Source: Prionace glauca | Lineage: Eukaryota > Chordata > Chondrichthyes > Carcharhiniformes > Carcharhinidae | Assembly: GCA_037974335.1 (NCBI GenBank) | Contig: CM075760.1 | Span: 32,029,942 to 32,093,941, forward strand | Length of the DNA stretch: 64,000 nucleotides | Direction: 5' to 3' | Shown: one piece after another, positions 32,346-42,589 of the stretch | Position numbering within the stretch: position 1 is the first letter of the stretch | Layout of the letters: each line of letters opens with the position of its first letter | Program-made: the position numbers and the translations under genes | Notes under the pieces: model-generated | The model's input: the letters and a program-made list of their open reading frames with translations, nothing else | What the model was told of the DNA's origin: nothing | Databases searched by the model: none

Positions 32346-33135
32346 CATTTTATCAATAGGTTTTGTGTTCTTAGTTTCCAAATGGCAGGTAAGAGACCTG
32401 TCCCGTACCCACTCGAGCTCTGATTTTTCACTGGCCATGATGGGGTAAGATAATAACCATTCGGATCTACTCTCAGAGGGTCCACTTTTCAGTCCAGTGC
32501 TACTTGGAATATACTGTCACTTCACTGACTATTGGGTCACAAATCAGTCACAGTTTTTAATCACAAATTTAGGAATAAATTAATTTAAACAATGCCTGAG
32601 AATGCTTCTTAATTCCTCAATCAACTATCTACCACTGTTTGTTGATTGGTCAGACCCCCTTTTTTACAGAGTCGGGTATCTCAGTCGCTGAACACCAGCC
32701 GATCCTGGGATAAGTTTAATTCCAACTCATTCCGAGTAAATATTCTCACCAGGTCCTCTGTCAGGACCCTGCTCAGCAGCTTTAATGGTCTGTAATTGCA
32801 GAAACTGAGCTGTCACAGGAATGTGGTCAAGACAGTCCAGTCCCATAATCCTCACATTCAATCTGCAGTCCTTCAATTATAACAGAATATGTGTCTGTAT
32901 GTAGCCGCCTCGGCCTGGGTCCCAACACTGCCTTCCTGAACTGCTACAATGCCTATAAATACACCCACAGTGCTATTGGAGTGATTTCCAGATACACATT
33001 CCAGACTCACTAACTGTTGGTGGATACCAGATTGATATATTCCATTCAACCACACCCAAGGTCAGTTATCCCAATTTCATTATTGTCCAGGACAATATAT
33101 TCACAATATCTTTAAAACCCATCAACCCACTTCTT
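32346..33135. other. Intergenic, no gene seen
   Basis: No recognisable element. Confidence 0.35.
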
Positions 33136-33139
33136 AAAG

Positions 33140-33665
33140 CGGGGCATAGAGTATAAAAGCTGCTGTCTAATGCTTCAGTTGTACAGAACGTTGGTTAGAC
33201 CGCATTTGGAGTACTGCGTCCAGTTCTGGTCACCTTACTACCGGAAGGACGTGGAGTCTCTGGAAAGGGTGCAGAGGAGGTTTACCAGGATGTTGCCTGG
33301 CATGGGGGGACTGGGTTACGAGGAGAGGTTGAAGAAACTGGGACTATTCTCCTTGGAAAGGCGGAGATTGAGAGGGGACATGATAGAAGTATATAAGATA
33401 ATGAAGGGAATGGATAGAGTTAATAGTGAGAGACTGCTCCCTAGACTGGATACGAACACGAGAGGTCATCATTTAAGGGTGAGGGGGGAGAGGTATAATT
33501 TGGAGGTGAGAAGAAGGTTCTTTACGCAGAGAGTTGTAGGGGTCTGGAACGCGCTACCGAGTAGGGTGGTGGAGGCAGGAACGTTGGACTCGTTTAAGAT
33601 GCAGTTAGATAGGCACATGAGTGAAACGAGAATGGAGGGATATGGTAGGGGATATTAAATAGGGT
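33140..33665 (+). mobile_element. CR1-like LINE, 5'-truncated
   Basis: Open frame over about 160 residues: LVRPHLEYCVQFWSPYYRKD, FTRMLPGMGGLGYEERLKKL, FFTQRVVGVWNALPSRVVEA. Same subfamily as 28037-28960. No clear tail repeats before the next element. Confidence 0.9.
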
Positions 33666-33724
33666 TAAACCTCGGGAGACACCGGAAAGGCAGGCTGTAA
33701 GATTAATATTTTTGACTTTATTCC

Positions 33725-34168
33725 ACAGGTGGAGGTTCACCTCGTGTCAAACGAGGGGCATTCACACGGCGGGTCGTGCCTGGGCTGCTCTTGGAAGTTC
33801 CAGGAGTGGCCTAGAACTTCATGTCGGTGTCTGTGCTTGATCCTGGACCGGTAGATGGGCGCCGCAACAGCTCAGTGACTAGCACTGCTGGCTGTGCAGG
33901 CACATGGATTTGGGCCTGTGTCTGGGGGAGTTTGCGCATTCTCCCTGTGGTTGCGTGGGTTTCCTCCGGGCGCTCTGGTTTCCTCCCACACCCCAAAAAT
34001 GTGCTCTCAGGCTAATCGGTTTTTACCAAATTGACACTATTTCTTCCCTGAATCTGACTGAGTAGGGTTCCATTCATAGATATGCAGGGTAGAATAGGTG
34101 TAGGGTGATGTGGCGGCGCGGGCTCGTTGGGCCGAAGGGCCTGTTTCCCGTGCTGGATTGTTCTTTGT
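33725..34168 (+). mobile_element. Long-headed SINE family, copy 2
   Basis: CAAACGAGGGGCATTCAC, TGGGCTGCTCTTGGAAG, core CTCTGGTTTCCTCCCACACC, tail TTGGGCCGAAGGGCCTG then TTCTTTGTT. It again lies just downstream of a LINE 3' region. Confidence 0.75.
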
Positions 34169-34169
34169 T

Positions 34170-35645
34170 AAAAATATTTAGCGAGGCAGCCTCCACCACT
34201 TCAACGGGCAGAGAATTCCAGAGATTCACCACCCTTTGAGTGAAGAAGTTCCTCCTCAACTCTGTTCTAAACCGCCTCCCCTTTATCTTGAGGCTGTGCC
34301 CCCTAGTCCTACTGTCTTTTTTGAGCGGGAAGAGTCTCTCCACCTCTATCCTATCCATCCCATTCATCATCTTATACATTTCAATGAGATCTCCCCTCAT
34401 TCTTCTAAACTCTAACGAGTACAAGCCTAGTTTATTCAGCCTCTCCTCATAGCTCAATCCCCTCAACTCTGGTATTAGCCTAGTAAACCTCCTCTGCACT
34501 CCCTCCAGGGCCAAAATATCCTTGCGCAGGTGCGGCGCCCAAAACTGCACACAGTACTCCAGCTGCAGCCTCACCAATGCCCTATACAGCTGCAGCAAGA
34601 CCACCCTACTTTTATATTCAATCCCCCTCGCTATGAAGGCCAGCATCCCATTCGCCTTCCTGACCACCTGCTGCACCTGCAAGCTGGGTTTTTGTGACTC
34701 ATGCACAAGGACCCCGAGGTCCCTCTGCACCGTCGCCTGCTGCAGTTTTTCGCCACGTAAGTAATAGTCCTTCCTACCATTCCTCCTACCAAAGTGGACC
34801 ACCTCACACTTGCCAACATTAAATTCCATTTACCATTTCCTGGCCCATTCGCCCAGCCGATCGAGATCCTTCTGCAGACTCACCACACCCTCCGCACAAT
34901 TTGCCTTTCCCCCAATCTTGGTGTCATCAGCAAATTTCGACACCCTGCACTCGGTTCCCTCCTCCAGATCATCGAGATAAATGGTAAATAGCTGAGGCCC
35001 CAGCACCGACCCCTGGGGCACCCCACTAGTCACCAACCGCCAATCCAAATAGCACCCATTGACCCCCACTCTCTGCCTCCTATTTGACAACCAATCCTCT
35101 ATCCACGCTAACACCCTACCCCCAACTCCATGTCCCCTGACCTTCTGCAATAACCTCTTGTGAGGTACCTTGTCAAACGCCTTCTGAAAATCCAGAAAGA
35201 CCACATCCACTGGCTCTCCTCTATCCACTGCCCTAGACACATCCTCATAGAACTCCAGTAAATTTGTCAGACACGACTTCCCTTTAATGAAACCGTGTTG
35301 CGTCCGCCCTATCAAGCAATTCCCCTCAAGATGCCTTGCTATTTCCTCCTTAATGACGGATTCTAACATTTTACCTACCACAGATGTTAAACTAACCGGC
35401 CTATAATTCCCCGCCTTTTGCCTGGCACCCTTCTTAAACAACGGCGTAACATTAGCCGTTTTCCAATCTTCCGGCACTTCCCCGGAATCCAGCGACGTCT
35501 GGAAATAGGGATTAAGGGTTATGGGGAGAGGGCGGGAAGGTGGAACTGAGCCACGACAGATCAGCCATGATCTTATTGAATGGCGGGGCAGGCTCGAAGG
35601 GCTAGATGGCCTACTCCTGCTCCTATTTCTTATGTTCTTATGTAA
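34170..35645 (+). mobile_element. CR1-like LINE with inverted 5' part (twin-priming-like)
   Basis: The right piece (about 35508-35645, plus) is a normal 3' end: GGGATTAAGGGTTATGG to the TTCTTATG tail. The left piece (34170-35507) is inverted. Read on the minus strand it encodes [17 protein letters not shown], then [12 protein letters not shown] (catalytic Asp), [22 protein letters not shown] (catalytic DD) and the C-terminal WNSLPVEVVEAAS. It stops at CTAAATATTTTTAA. Compared with the copy at 11829-12440, the two pieces meet with only about 35 bases missing. One in-frame stop follows EWARKW. Confidence 0.9.
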
Positions 35646-35709
35646 ATACAAATTAAACATTCCCATTTGATTTCAGACAGTAACATATTCTGTTAGTTTG
35701 TTCTTTATT

Positions 35710-36060
35710 GTCAATGTCAGGCTGGGGTTGTTCCCCTTGGAACAAAGGAGGTTGAGGGGAGATTTGAAAGAGGTGGACAAGATTCTGACAGATTTAGATA
35801 AGGTGGACAAAGAAAATTTGTTCCCATTCACTGATGAGACAAGGACGAGGGGGACACAGATTTAAGGTTTTGAGTCAGAGATGCAGGGGGAGGAATGTGA
35901 GGAAGAATATTTTGCTGCAGCGAATGGTATTGACTTGGAACCCACTCCCTACGAGGGTGGAGGAAGTGGAAACAATCAATTACAAAGGAAATCGGATCGG
36001 CATCTGGGGGGGTTTCAAATAGAAATACTGACTAAATATCTCTGAACTTCCTAACACCCT
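35710..36060 (+). mobile_element. Old CR1-like LINE 3' fragment
   Basis: Diverged copy: GGTTGTTCCCCTTGGAACAA, GACAAGGACGAGGGGGACAC, AGAATATTTTGCTGCAGCGA, GGTGGAGGAAGTGGAAAC. Confidence 0.7.
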
Positions 36061-36269
36061 GTCACTCTGTGATTCTTGTTAAATCCGAAACCAGGCAATC
36101 GCAACAAAGCTGAAAGAGCATCAGCCCACCGGAGGCAAAGCCATGAGACCGGCCAGTCCAGCAGAAAGAAACCCTCCCCATTGACCAGCTGTGAGAATGA
36201 ACAAAATGCAGTCCTGGATGTAACTGAGAGCAGAAACAGTAACAGCAGAATCCAACCCTGAATATCACT

Positions 36270-36413
36270 CGTGAACTTGTTGGTGTCTCAGCAGCTGGGA
36301 TGAAATTCTGAACCCTTTCCATAGACTGAGCTGGTGAACGGTTTCTCCCCAGTGTGAACACACTGATGTCTCAGCAGGTGGGATAGTTGAGTGAATCCCT
36401 CCGCACACTGAGA
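36270..36413 (-). pseudogene. Post-stop zinc-finger remnants
   Basis: Beyond the stop of 36414-37526, the same frame continues with [27 protein letters not shown] and a further finger lacking its first cysteine. These look like former fingers 14 and 15. Confidence 0.7.
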
Positions 36414-37526
36414 TCAGGTGAACGGCCTCTGCCCAGTGTGAATTTGCTTATGTCTCTGCAGATTGGATAACTGATTGAATCCCTTCCCACACTGAGAGCA
36501 AGTGAACGGCCTCTCCCCAGTGTGAACTCGCTGGTGTCTCTGCAGGTGGGATGACCGAATGAATCCCTTCCCACACTGAGAGCAGACGAATGGTCTCTCC
36601 CCAGTGTGAATTCGCTGGTGTGCCTTCAATTCGGATAACACAGTGAATCCCTTCCCGCACTGAGAGCAGATGAATGGCCTCTCCCCAGTGTGAATTCGCT
36701 GGTGTGTCCGCAGACTGGATAACTGTTTGAATCCCTTCCCACACTGAGAGCAGGTGAACGGCCTCTCTCCAGTGTGAACTCGCTGGTGTCTCTGCAGGCT
36801 GGATGAGTCAGTGAATCTCCTCCCACACTGAGAACAGGGGAGTGGCTTCTCCCCAGTGTGAACTCGCTGGTGTGACTGCAGGTGGGATGACCGAGTGAAT
36901 CCCTTCCCACACTGACAGCAGATGAATGGTCTCTCCCCAGTGTGAATTCGCTGGTGTGCCTTCAAGTCGGATAACACAGTGAATCCCTTCCCACACTGAG
37001 AGCAGGTGAACGGCCTCTCTCCAGTGTGAACTCGCTGGTGTGACTGCAGGTGGGATGACCGAGTGAATCTCTTCCCACACTGAGAGCAGACGAATGGTCT
37101 CTCCCCACTGTGAATTCGCTGGTGTGTCTTCAAGTCGGATAACACAGTGAATCCCTTTCCACACTCACAGCAGGTGAAGGGCTTCTCCCCAGTATGAATT
37201 CGCTGGTGTGTCCGCAGGTGGGATGACTGAGTGAATCCCTTCCCACATTGACAGCAGGTGAACGGTCTCTCCCCAGTGTGAACTCGCTGATGTGTCCGCA
37301 GGTTGGATAACTGGTTGAATCCCTTCCCACACTGAGAGCAGGTGAACAGCCTCTCTCCAGTGTGAACTCGCTGGTGTCTCTGCAGGTGGGAGAACCAAAT
37401 GAATCCCTGCCCGCACTGCGAGCAGGTGAATGGTCTCTCTCCAGTGTGGATGCGCCGATGAGCTTCCAGCAGAGATGGGGCTTTGTATCTCTTTCCACAG
37501 TCCACACATTTCCATGGTTTCTCCAT
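36414..37526 (-). CDS. Poly-C2H2 zinc-finger protein (13 fingers)
   Basis: Probable sequence-specific DNA-binding nuclear protein made only of Krueppel-type fingers; no KRAB, SCAN or BTB domain is encoded here. The start [14 protein letters not shown] is the conserved family start; the frame opens slightly further but only with non-ATG codons. Thirteen complete fingers (C-X2-C-X12-H-X3-H, TGERPF linkers) span residues about 7-365. Two-finger modules recur: TVLSDL followed by RSSHLQ at fingers 5-6 and 7-8, with TVLSEL/RSSHLQ at 11-12. The frame ends where the first cysteine codon of finger 14 has become TGA. Finger 14 and a decayed finger 15 continue downstream to about 36270. It may thus be a naturally shortened protein. 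The last exon starts at 37843 after a TTTTACAG acceptor. A LINE (38195-38624) interrupts its upstream exon region. Confidence 0.88.
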   Translation of the reverse strand: MEKPWKCVDCGKRYKAPSLLEAHRRIHTGERPFTCSQCGQGFIWFSHLQRHQRVHTGERLFTCSQCGKGFNQLSNLRTHQRVHTGERPFTCCQCGKGFTQSSHLRTHQRIHTGEKPFTCCECGKGFTVLSDLKTHQRIHSGERPFVCSQCGKRFTRSSHLQSHQRVHTGERPFTCSQCGKGFTVLSDLKAHQRIHTGERPFICCQCGKGFTRSSHLQSHQRVHTGEKPLPCSQCGRRFTDSSSLQRHQRVHTGERPFTCSQCGKGFKQLSSLRTHQRIHTGERPFICSQCGKGFTVLSELKAHQRIHTGERPFVCSQCGKGFIRSSHLQRHQRVHTGERPFTCSQCGKGFNQLSNLQRHKQIHTGQRPFT

Positions 37527-37680
37527 GGTGCAGGTGTCCTTGCCTCTCTCTTGGGTGGACAATCAGTTGAAGCTTCGTCCACACACACAAGACGTGTACA
37601 GTCTCTCCCCGCTGTGAATGGTGTGATATTTATTCAGGCTGTGTAACTGGTTAAAGCTCTTCAGTCAGTGCTCTGGAACA
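37527..37680 (-). pseudogene. Dead finger relics in 5' part of last exon
   Basis: Minus strand: SFNQLHSLNKYHTIHSGERL followed by CVCGRSFN then TGA, just upstream of MEKPWKC. The same relics and stop occur before the other family members. Confidence 0.75.
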
Positions 37681-38194
37681 CCCTCACTTGAATTTGGCAG
37701 TGTGTTGATGTGTTTCCAATCACACTGATGTTTGAAATCTTTTCAAATCTCCTTCCAGATTCAATGGCTGATGATATTCAGGTCCCGGGGAATATGACTC
37801 TGCCAGATCTAGACCTCATGTTTGAGATTTCGGCCTGTGATTCCTGTAAAACAAGTTGACACAAGTCATCAGAGTCAGTACAGGATAGAGACCCAGAACA
37901 GACAATTCTACTTTCTATGGAACATTCTTTCCTCCTTTATTCCTCAAAAGCTGTAAATCTCCCTCACACTCTCCCTCCATTCTCACTCTGCTGTATCTAA
38001 TATTCACCCTCCCAATTCTCCTGAAGGTGCTGATTCACAGATCCATGCTCAATCAGCCTCACTGCTTCCTGTCCTGGAGACACACAGCTGAAAATCTCCA
38101 TGCAGGCTGCCAGACAGATCTATGCGCATATGACTGGACTAAAAATGTGTGGACTTTACACACTGGATTCACTTCCTTTCCCTTCAGTTGCTGC
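37681..38194. other. Intron/exon boundary region of zinc-finger gene
   Basis: Contains the likely last-exon acceptor (TTTTACAG, minus, exon starting near 37843) and upstream DNA that resembles 63010-63420 and 60130-60310. No coding sequence. Confidence 0.5.
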
Positions 38195-38624
38195 TCGGCT
38201 TGTACTCGTTAGAGTTTAGAAGAATGAGGGGAGATCTCATTAAGACGTATAAGATGATGAATGGGATGGATAGGATAGAGGTGGAGAGACTCTTCCCGCT
38301 CAAAAAAGACAGTAGGACTAGGGGGCACAGCCTCAAGATAAAGGGGGGGGGGCGGTTTAGAACAGAGTTGAGGAGGAACTTCTTCACTCAAAGGGTGGTG
38401 AATCTCTGGAATTCTCTGCCCGTTGAAGTGGTGGAGGCTGCCTCGCTAAATATTTTTAAGAAACAGGTTGATGGGTTTTTGATAAGAGAAGGGATTAAGG
38501 GTTATGGGGAGAGGGCAGGAAGGTGGAGCTGAGTCACGACAGGTCAGCCATGATCTTATTGAATGGCGGGGCAGGCTCGAAGGGCCAGATGGCCTACTCC
38601 TGCTCCTATTTCTTATGTTCTTAA
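38195..38624 (+). mobile_element. CR1-like LINE inserted in a zinc-finger first-exon region
   Basis: It starts inside LGLYSLEFRRMRG and ends with a TTCTTATG tail. A run of eight Gs shifts the frame relative to other copies by adding one glycine codon. Flanking words (TTCAGTTGCTGC left, AAGTCCCCAATTTCCCCC right) join into the uninterrupted paralogous sequence at 62955-62990 and 53050-53085. Confidence 0.88.
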
Positions 38625-39309
38625 GTCCCCAATTTCCCCCAGAATGAGAAAACGAAAGGGGGAAACATTGATTTCCTCCCAGATGTTGCACAGAGGAGGA
38701 AGTTTTAGTCTTCATTGGCCGACTTCTGCATTACGACTTTCTCCCTCAAAGACATTGACATCCTTTGCTCCCTCAGCTTGACACATTTATTTGTCTGGCT
38801 AAAAGGATAGTCTCTTTCCTCATGTTCACAATTAAAGGGCTGGTTTCCCTTGGAGATGGCTGACATTTAAGAGAATAATAAATTATTAGAGGATAATATG
38901 CCGAGTGTTGTTATATTGTGGATCTGATATACTATTTATGGTTCTGTAAACAAAGTACAATTATTATTTCTTGTCTTGTAATGAGGCATTGTAGCATTAT
39001 ATATTGAGGCATTATATATTTCCACTCATCGAGTAATTACAGCACAGAAGGAATCCATTCAGTAACTCAAGTCCATGCCGACTTCTGTCAAACAATCCAG
39101 TCAGTCCCATTCCCCTTCTATATTCCCTTTCCCCTGCAAGTTTATTTCCTTCATGTGCCCATCTCATTTCTGAAATATATTAAAAATTTATATTAAATAT
39201 AAATTAATTATACTAATATAGGACAGAAATGTGTCTGATATTGTTATACGGTAGAAATTAGATATATTATTTATGGATCTCTAATAAAATGCACTTATCT
39301 GATTGTGTA
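38625..39309. other. Segment shared with other zinc-finger promoters
   Basis: 38640-38700 matches 62885-62960 (inverted). 38745-38950 matches 53140-53350 in the same orientation (CTTGACACATTTATTTGTCT). 39036-39180 and 53386-53640 hold the same old minus-strand LINE fragment. No coding sequence. Confidence 0.6.
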
Positions 39310-39458
39310 ACATTGGACTGGAGCTACATTATATATTTGGACAAATCTCTTCCCTCAGAGAATTGTTAGTATCTGGCTTCCTCTTCCATGGGGACCAGTG
39401 GAGGAATTGAATATCTTCAAAGATGAGTTAGACAGTTTTTGAATGACAAGGGAGTCAA
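39310..39458 (+). mobile_element. Old LINE fragment
   Basis: Diverged 3' piece, CTTCCATGGGGACCAGTGGAG then AGATGAGTTAGACAG, interrupted by the next, younger copy. Confidence 0.5.
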
Positions 39459-39922
39459 GGGAGATTGAGCTATGAGGAGAGGCTGAATAAACTAGGCTTG
39501 TACTCGTTAGAGTTTAGAAGAATGAGGAGAGATCTCATTGAGACGTATAAGATGATGAATAGGATGGATAGGATAGAGGTGGAGAGACTCTTCCCGCTCA
39601 AAAAAGACAGTAGGACTAGGGGGCACAGCCTCAAGATAAAGGGGAGGGCGGTTTAGAACAGAGTTGAGGAGGAACTTCTTCACTCAAAGGGTGGTGAATC
39701 TCTGGAATTCTCTGACCGTTGAAGTGGTGGAGGCTGCCTCGCTAAATATTTTTAAGAAACAGGTTGATGGGTTTTTGATAAGAGAGGGGATTAAGGGTTA
39801 TGGGGAGAGGGCGGGAAAGTGGAACTGAGCAGCGACAGATCAGCCATGATCTTATTGAATGGCGGGGCAGGCAACGAAGGGCTAGATGGCCTACTACTGG
39901 TCCTATTCCTTATGTTCTTATC
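39459..39922 (+). mobile_element. CR1-like LINE, 5'-truncated
   Basis: LSYEERLNKLGLYSLEFRRM through GHSLKIKG, then a frameshift (GGGGAGGGCGG) and FFTQRVVNLWNSL. Ends at the TTCTTATC tail. Confidence 0.9.
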
Positions 39923-40099
39923 TTTTGTTGCCACTTTGCCTGATCAATTAAACATCTGGCTCTGTGTAAACTGGAGTCAGATTACCCGGGTCAGAGGGTT
40001 GATGCAGTTTGATGGACAAGTTGTCTCCATTCTGAACAATGGGGAACAAGCCCCTCCCACTCATTGACACCATTGCCCCTTACAAAGATGGCGGCAACG

Positions 40100-40620
40100 C
40101 ATGAGCCCCGCTGCTTATTGCCCCCAATAAAGATGGCGGCCGTTAACCCAAGCCGAACATTGGACTTTGCAGCCTCGCTCGGTGCGAAACATAAAGTCCT
40201 TTATTGGAGGTTGGGCCTGAACAACATGTCACAAAAACTCTTCACCCACCAGATCCACCGTCCCCGCGTTCCGCAATTTTCCTTATACCATTTGTGGATT
40301 CGAAAAAAAACTGTCTGTCGTCCTGATCTGCGTCACTGACTGTCTTCAGGCCCGCCCCTCGCTCACTCCGATTGGTTGGAGGACCAGCCGCCACGCTCGG
40401 TCCTCCAGCCCGCCCCCTTTCCCTATTGGCCTGGAGCTGCCGTCAATCAGTCCCCGGGCATAGTGACGTTGAGCATGCGCAATGCGGCTTATGTCCAGGG
40501 ACAAGCTTGTTTGTCTCCTCTTCAGCGGGAAGGAGACGGATGGGTGGAGGCAGCGTTAGGGGCAGTGGGTGGGAGGGGAGGCTCCACACCCCCAGTAAGA
40601 AACTAGCGGCACCGCCTCAA
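40100..40620. promoter_or_regulatory. CpG-rich promoter region of zinc-finger gene 42590-43516
   Basis: CG-rich block with inverted CCAAT boxes (GATTGGTTGG near 40368, TATTGGCC near 40423), an NRF1-like GCATGCGCAATGCG near 40470 and GC boxes. It resembles the promoters at 52280-53013 and 62449-62987. A donor-like GTAAGA follows near 40591. Confidence 0.6.
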
Positions 40621-41176
40621 TACCCAACACAACGGCAGCTGCAGTGCTTTCTCCTGGTGTCAGCCCCAGTGGACAGATGTGGCTTCAGGAAGGAAATGCA
40701 GCAATGGGTTTGTTACTAAAAAATCATCTTTAACTCACTTCACTGACCCTGGAGCAGGAGGAGAGAATGGGGGAAATTTCTATTCTGGACTGATAGTGAT
40801 GGATTTTGGAAATTCCTTTTACAAGGAGTTAGAAGGAGAGGATTTACACTCAGAAAACTGAAATCTAGCAAGACATCAAGATCTGAGAGAGTCACTTGAT
40901 TAATCAGAACCTGGATATTATGGACCCTTGAGTGGAACCATTCAGCTCTGGATCATTCTTACTCTCCATTATAATCCAGAGGACCAGGATAATGTTCTGG
41001 CGACCAGGGCAGCTGGTAGAATTTAAATTCTCTTAATAATTTGGAATTCAATGCTAATCATAGTATTGGTAACTGTGAAGCCATCGTGATGTGTTGAGGG
41101 AAGGGGAACTTGCGTGGAATTGGAATTTGCAGCTTTGGGAAACAAGAGAGAAATAAGTATTCCCCAGGAACTATAA

Positions 41177-41800
41177 TTGTCTGTTCTGAATTTGTGTCGT
41201 GGGCTGACCTGTAGGAACTGGATTTACAGGGTTACAAATAGAGGACTAACAGATAGGAAACTCAAATCAAGCATCACGTCAAAATCTGACAGTGACTCAA
41301 TTCATCAGGACCTGAATACCATCGGTTTCCGAATGTGGAAGAAGAAATGTTTGTGTGTTCTGTCTGTGGGAAAAAAATCAAACAGCAGTGTGACTGGAAA
41401 AACATCAAGACACACACACACACACACACACACACAGCGCAGGGACAGTGGGAAAGAATTCAATTACTCATTGTGTGGAAATTCATCGATACACACACTG
41501 GGGAAAGACTGTTCACCTGCACCATATGTGGGATGGGATTTTCTCATTTATCCAATCTGTAGATACCAGCGTAGTCACACTGATGTGAGATCTTTAAATT
41601 TTATAGCTATGAGAATAGCTTTGAAAGGAATGATATTCTGCAGGAACACCGGCGCATTCATGCTGGAGTGAAGCCATTCACTTGCCCTATGTGTGGGAAG
41701 AGATTCATTCGTTAACCAGTGAGTTCTTATTGGTGAGAGACCATTCACATGCCCTGTATGTGGGAAAGGATGCACTCAGTCATTTCATGTTTAAAGTTCA
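41177..41800 (+). pseudogene. Decayed C2H2 zinc-finger gene copy
   Basis: Scattered finger parts: CVCSVCGKKIKQQCDWKN, GERLFTCTICGMGFSHLSNL then stop, [20 protein letters not shown] in pieces. A CA repeat (41407-41436) lies inside it. Its start (FRMWKKKCLC region) parallels the start of the next gene's last exon, so it is a tandem relative. Confidence 0.8.
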
Positions 41801-41986
41801 TCTATTAGTCACAAGTAAGGCTTACATTACCATTGCGAAGGAATTACTGTGAAATCTGAGACACCAGTTAGATCGCGGATGACTGCAGATATTTTACTGG
41901 GGATTAGAAGGAAATGATTTGCAGATAGGAAATTATCTGCTGGTTTCACAGTCACTTAATTCATCAGGACTTGAATTTGAATGTGG

Positions 41987-42352
41987 AAGGAGAAATGTTT
42001 GAAACATATAAGATGATTAGAGGTTTAGACAGGGTAGATAGTGATAGCCTTTTTCCTAGGATGGAGAAAGCTAACACGAGGGGGCACGATTTTAAATTAA
42101 GGGGGGGTAGTTATAGGACAGATGTCAGGGGTAGGTTCTTTACCCAGAGGGTGGTGAGGGACTGGAATGCCCTGCCAGCTGCAGTTGTAAATGCACCTAG
42201 TTTGGGGGCGTTTAAAAGATCTGTGGATAGGTTTATGGATGAAAAGGGATTGGTTTAGGCTAGTGGGTCATTGTTTTGTAACTGGTCGGCGCAACATCGT
42301 GGGCCGAAGGGCCTGTTCTGCGCTGTAATGTTCTATGTTCTATGTTCTATGT
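41987..42352 (+). mobile_element. CR1-like LINE inserted into zinc-finger 5' exon, 7-bp target duplication
   Basis: Encodes ETYKMIRGLDRVDSDSLFPR to RSVDRFMDEKGLV, with a GTTCTATGTTCTATG tail. ATGTTTG occurs on both sides (41995-42001 and 42348-42354). The paralogue at 41345-41365 lacks the insertion. Confidence 0.9.
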
Positions 42353-42419
42353 TTGCTGTGTCTGTTGGAAAAGATTTTGAACATCAATGTGACTGGAAAA
42401 ATAACAAGATACACACACA

Positions 42420-42589
42420 TCTGAGTGAGAGTGTTCCAGTGAATTGACTGTGGAAAGAGTTTTAACCAGTTACACAGCCTGAAAAAACATCACATCATTT
42501 ACAACAAGGAGAAATCACACACATGTTCTATGTGTGGATGAGGCTTTATCTGATCATCCAACCTGGAGAGACACAAGGACACCAGCATC
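42420..42589 (+). pseudogene. Dead finger relics upstream of zinc-finger start
   Basis: SFNQLHSLKKHHIIYNKEKS, then CSMCG, TGA, GFI, TGA, SSNLERHKDTSI directly before MEKPLKC. Confidence 0.8.

Noticed and set aside
41407-41436. Possible CRISPR-like or structured repeat
   Set aside because: A plain CA microsatellite inside a zinc-finger pseudogene.
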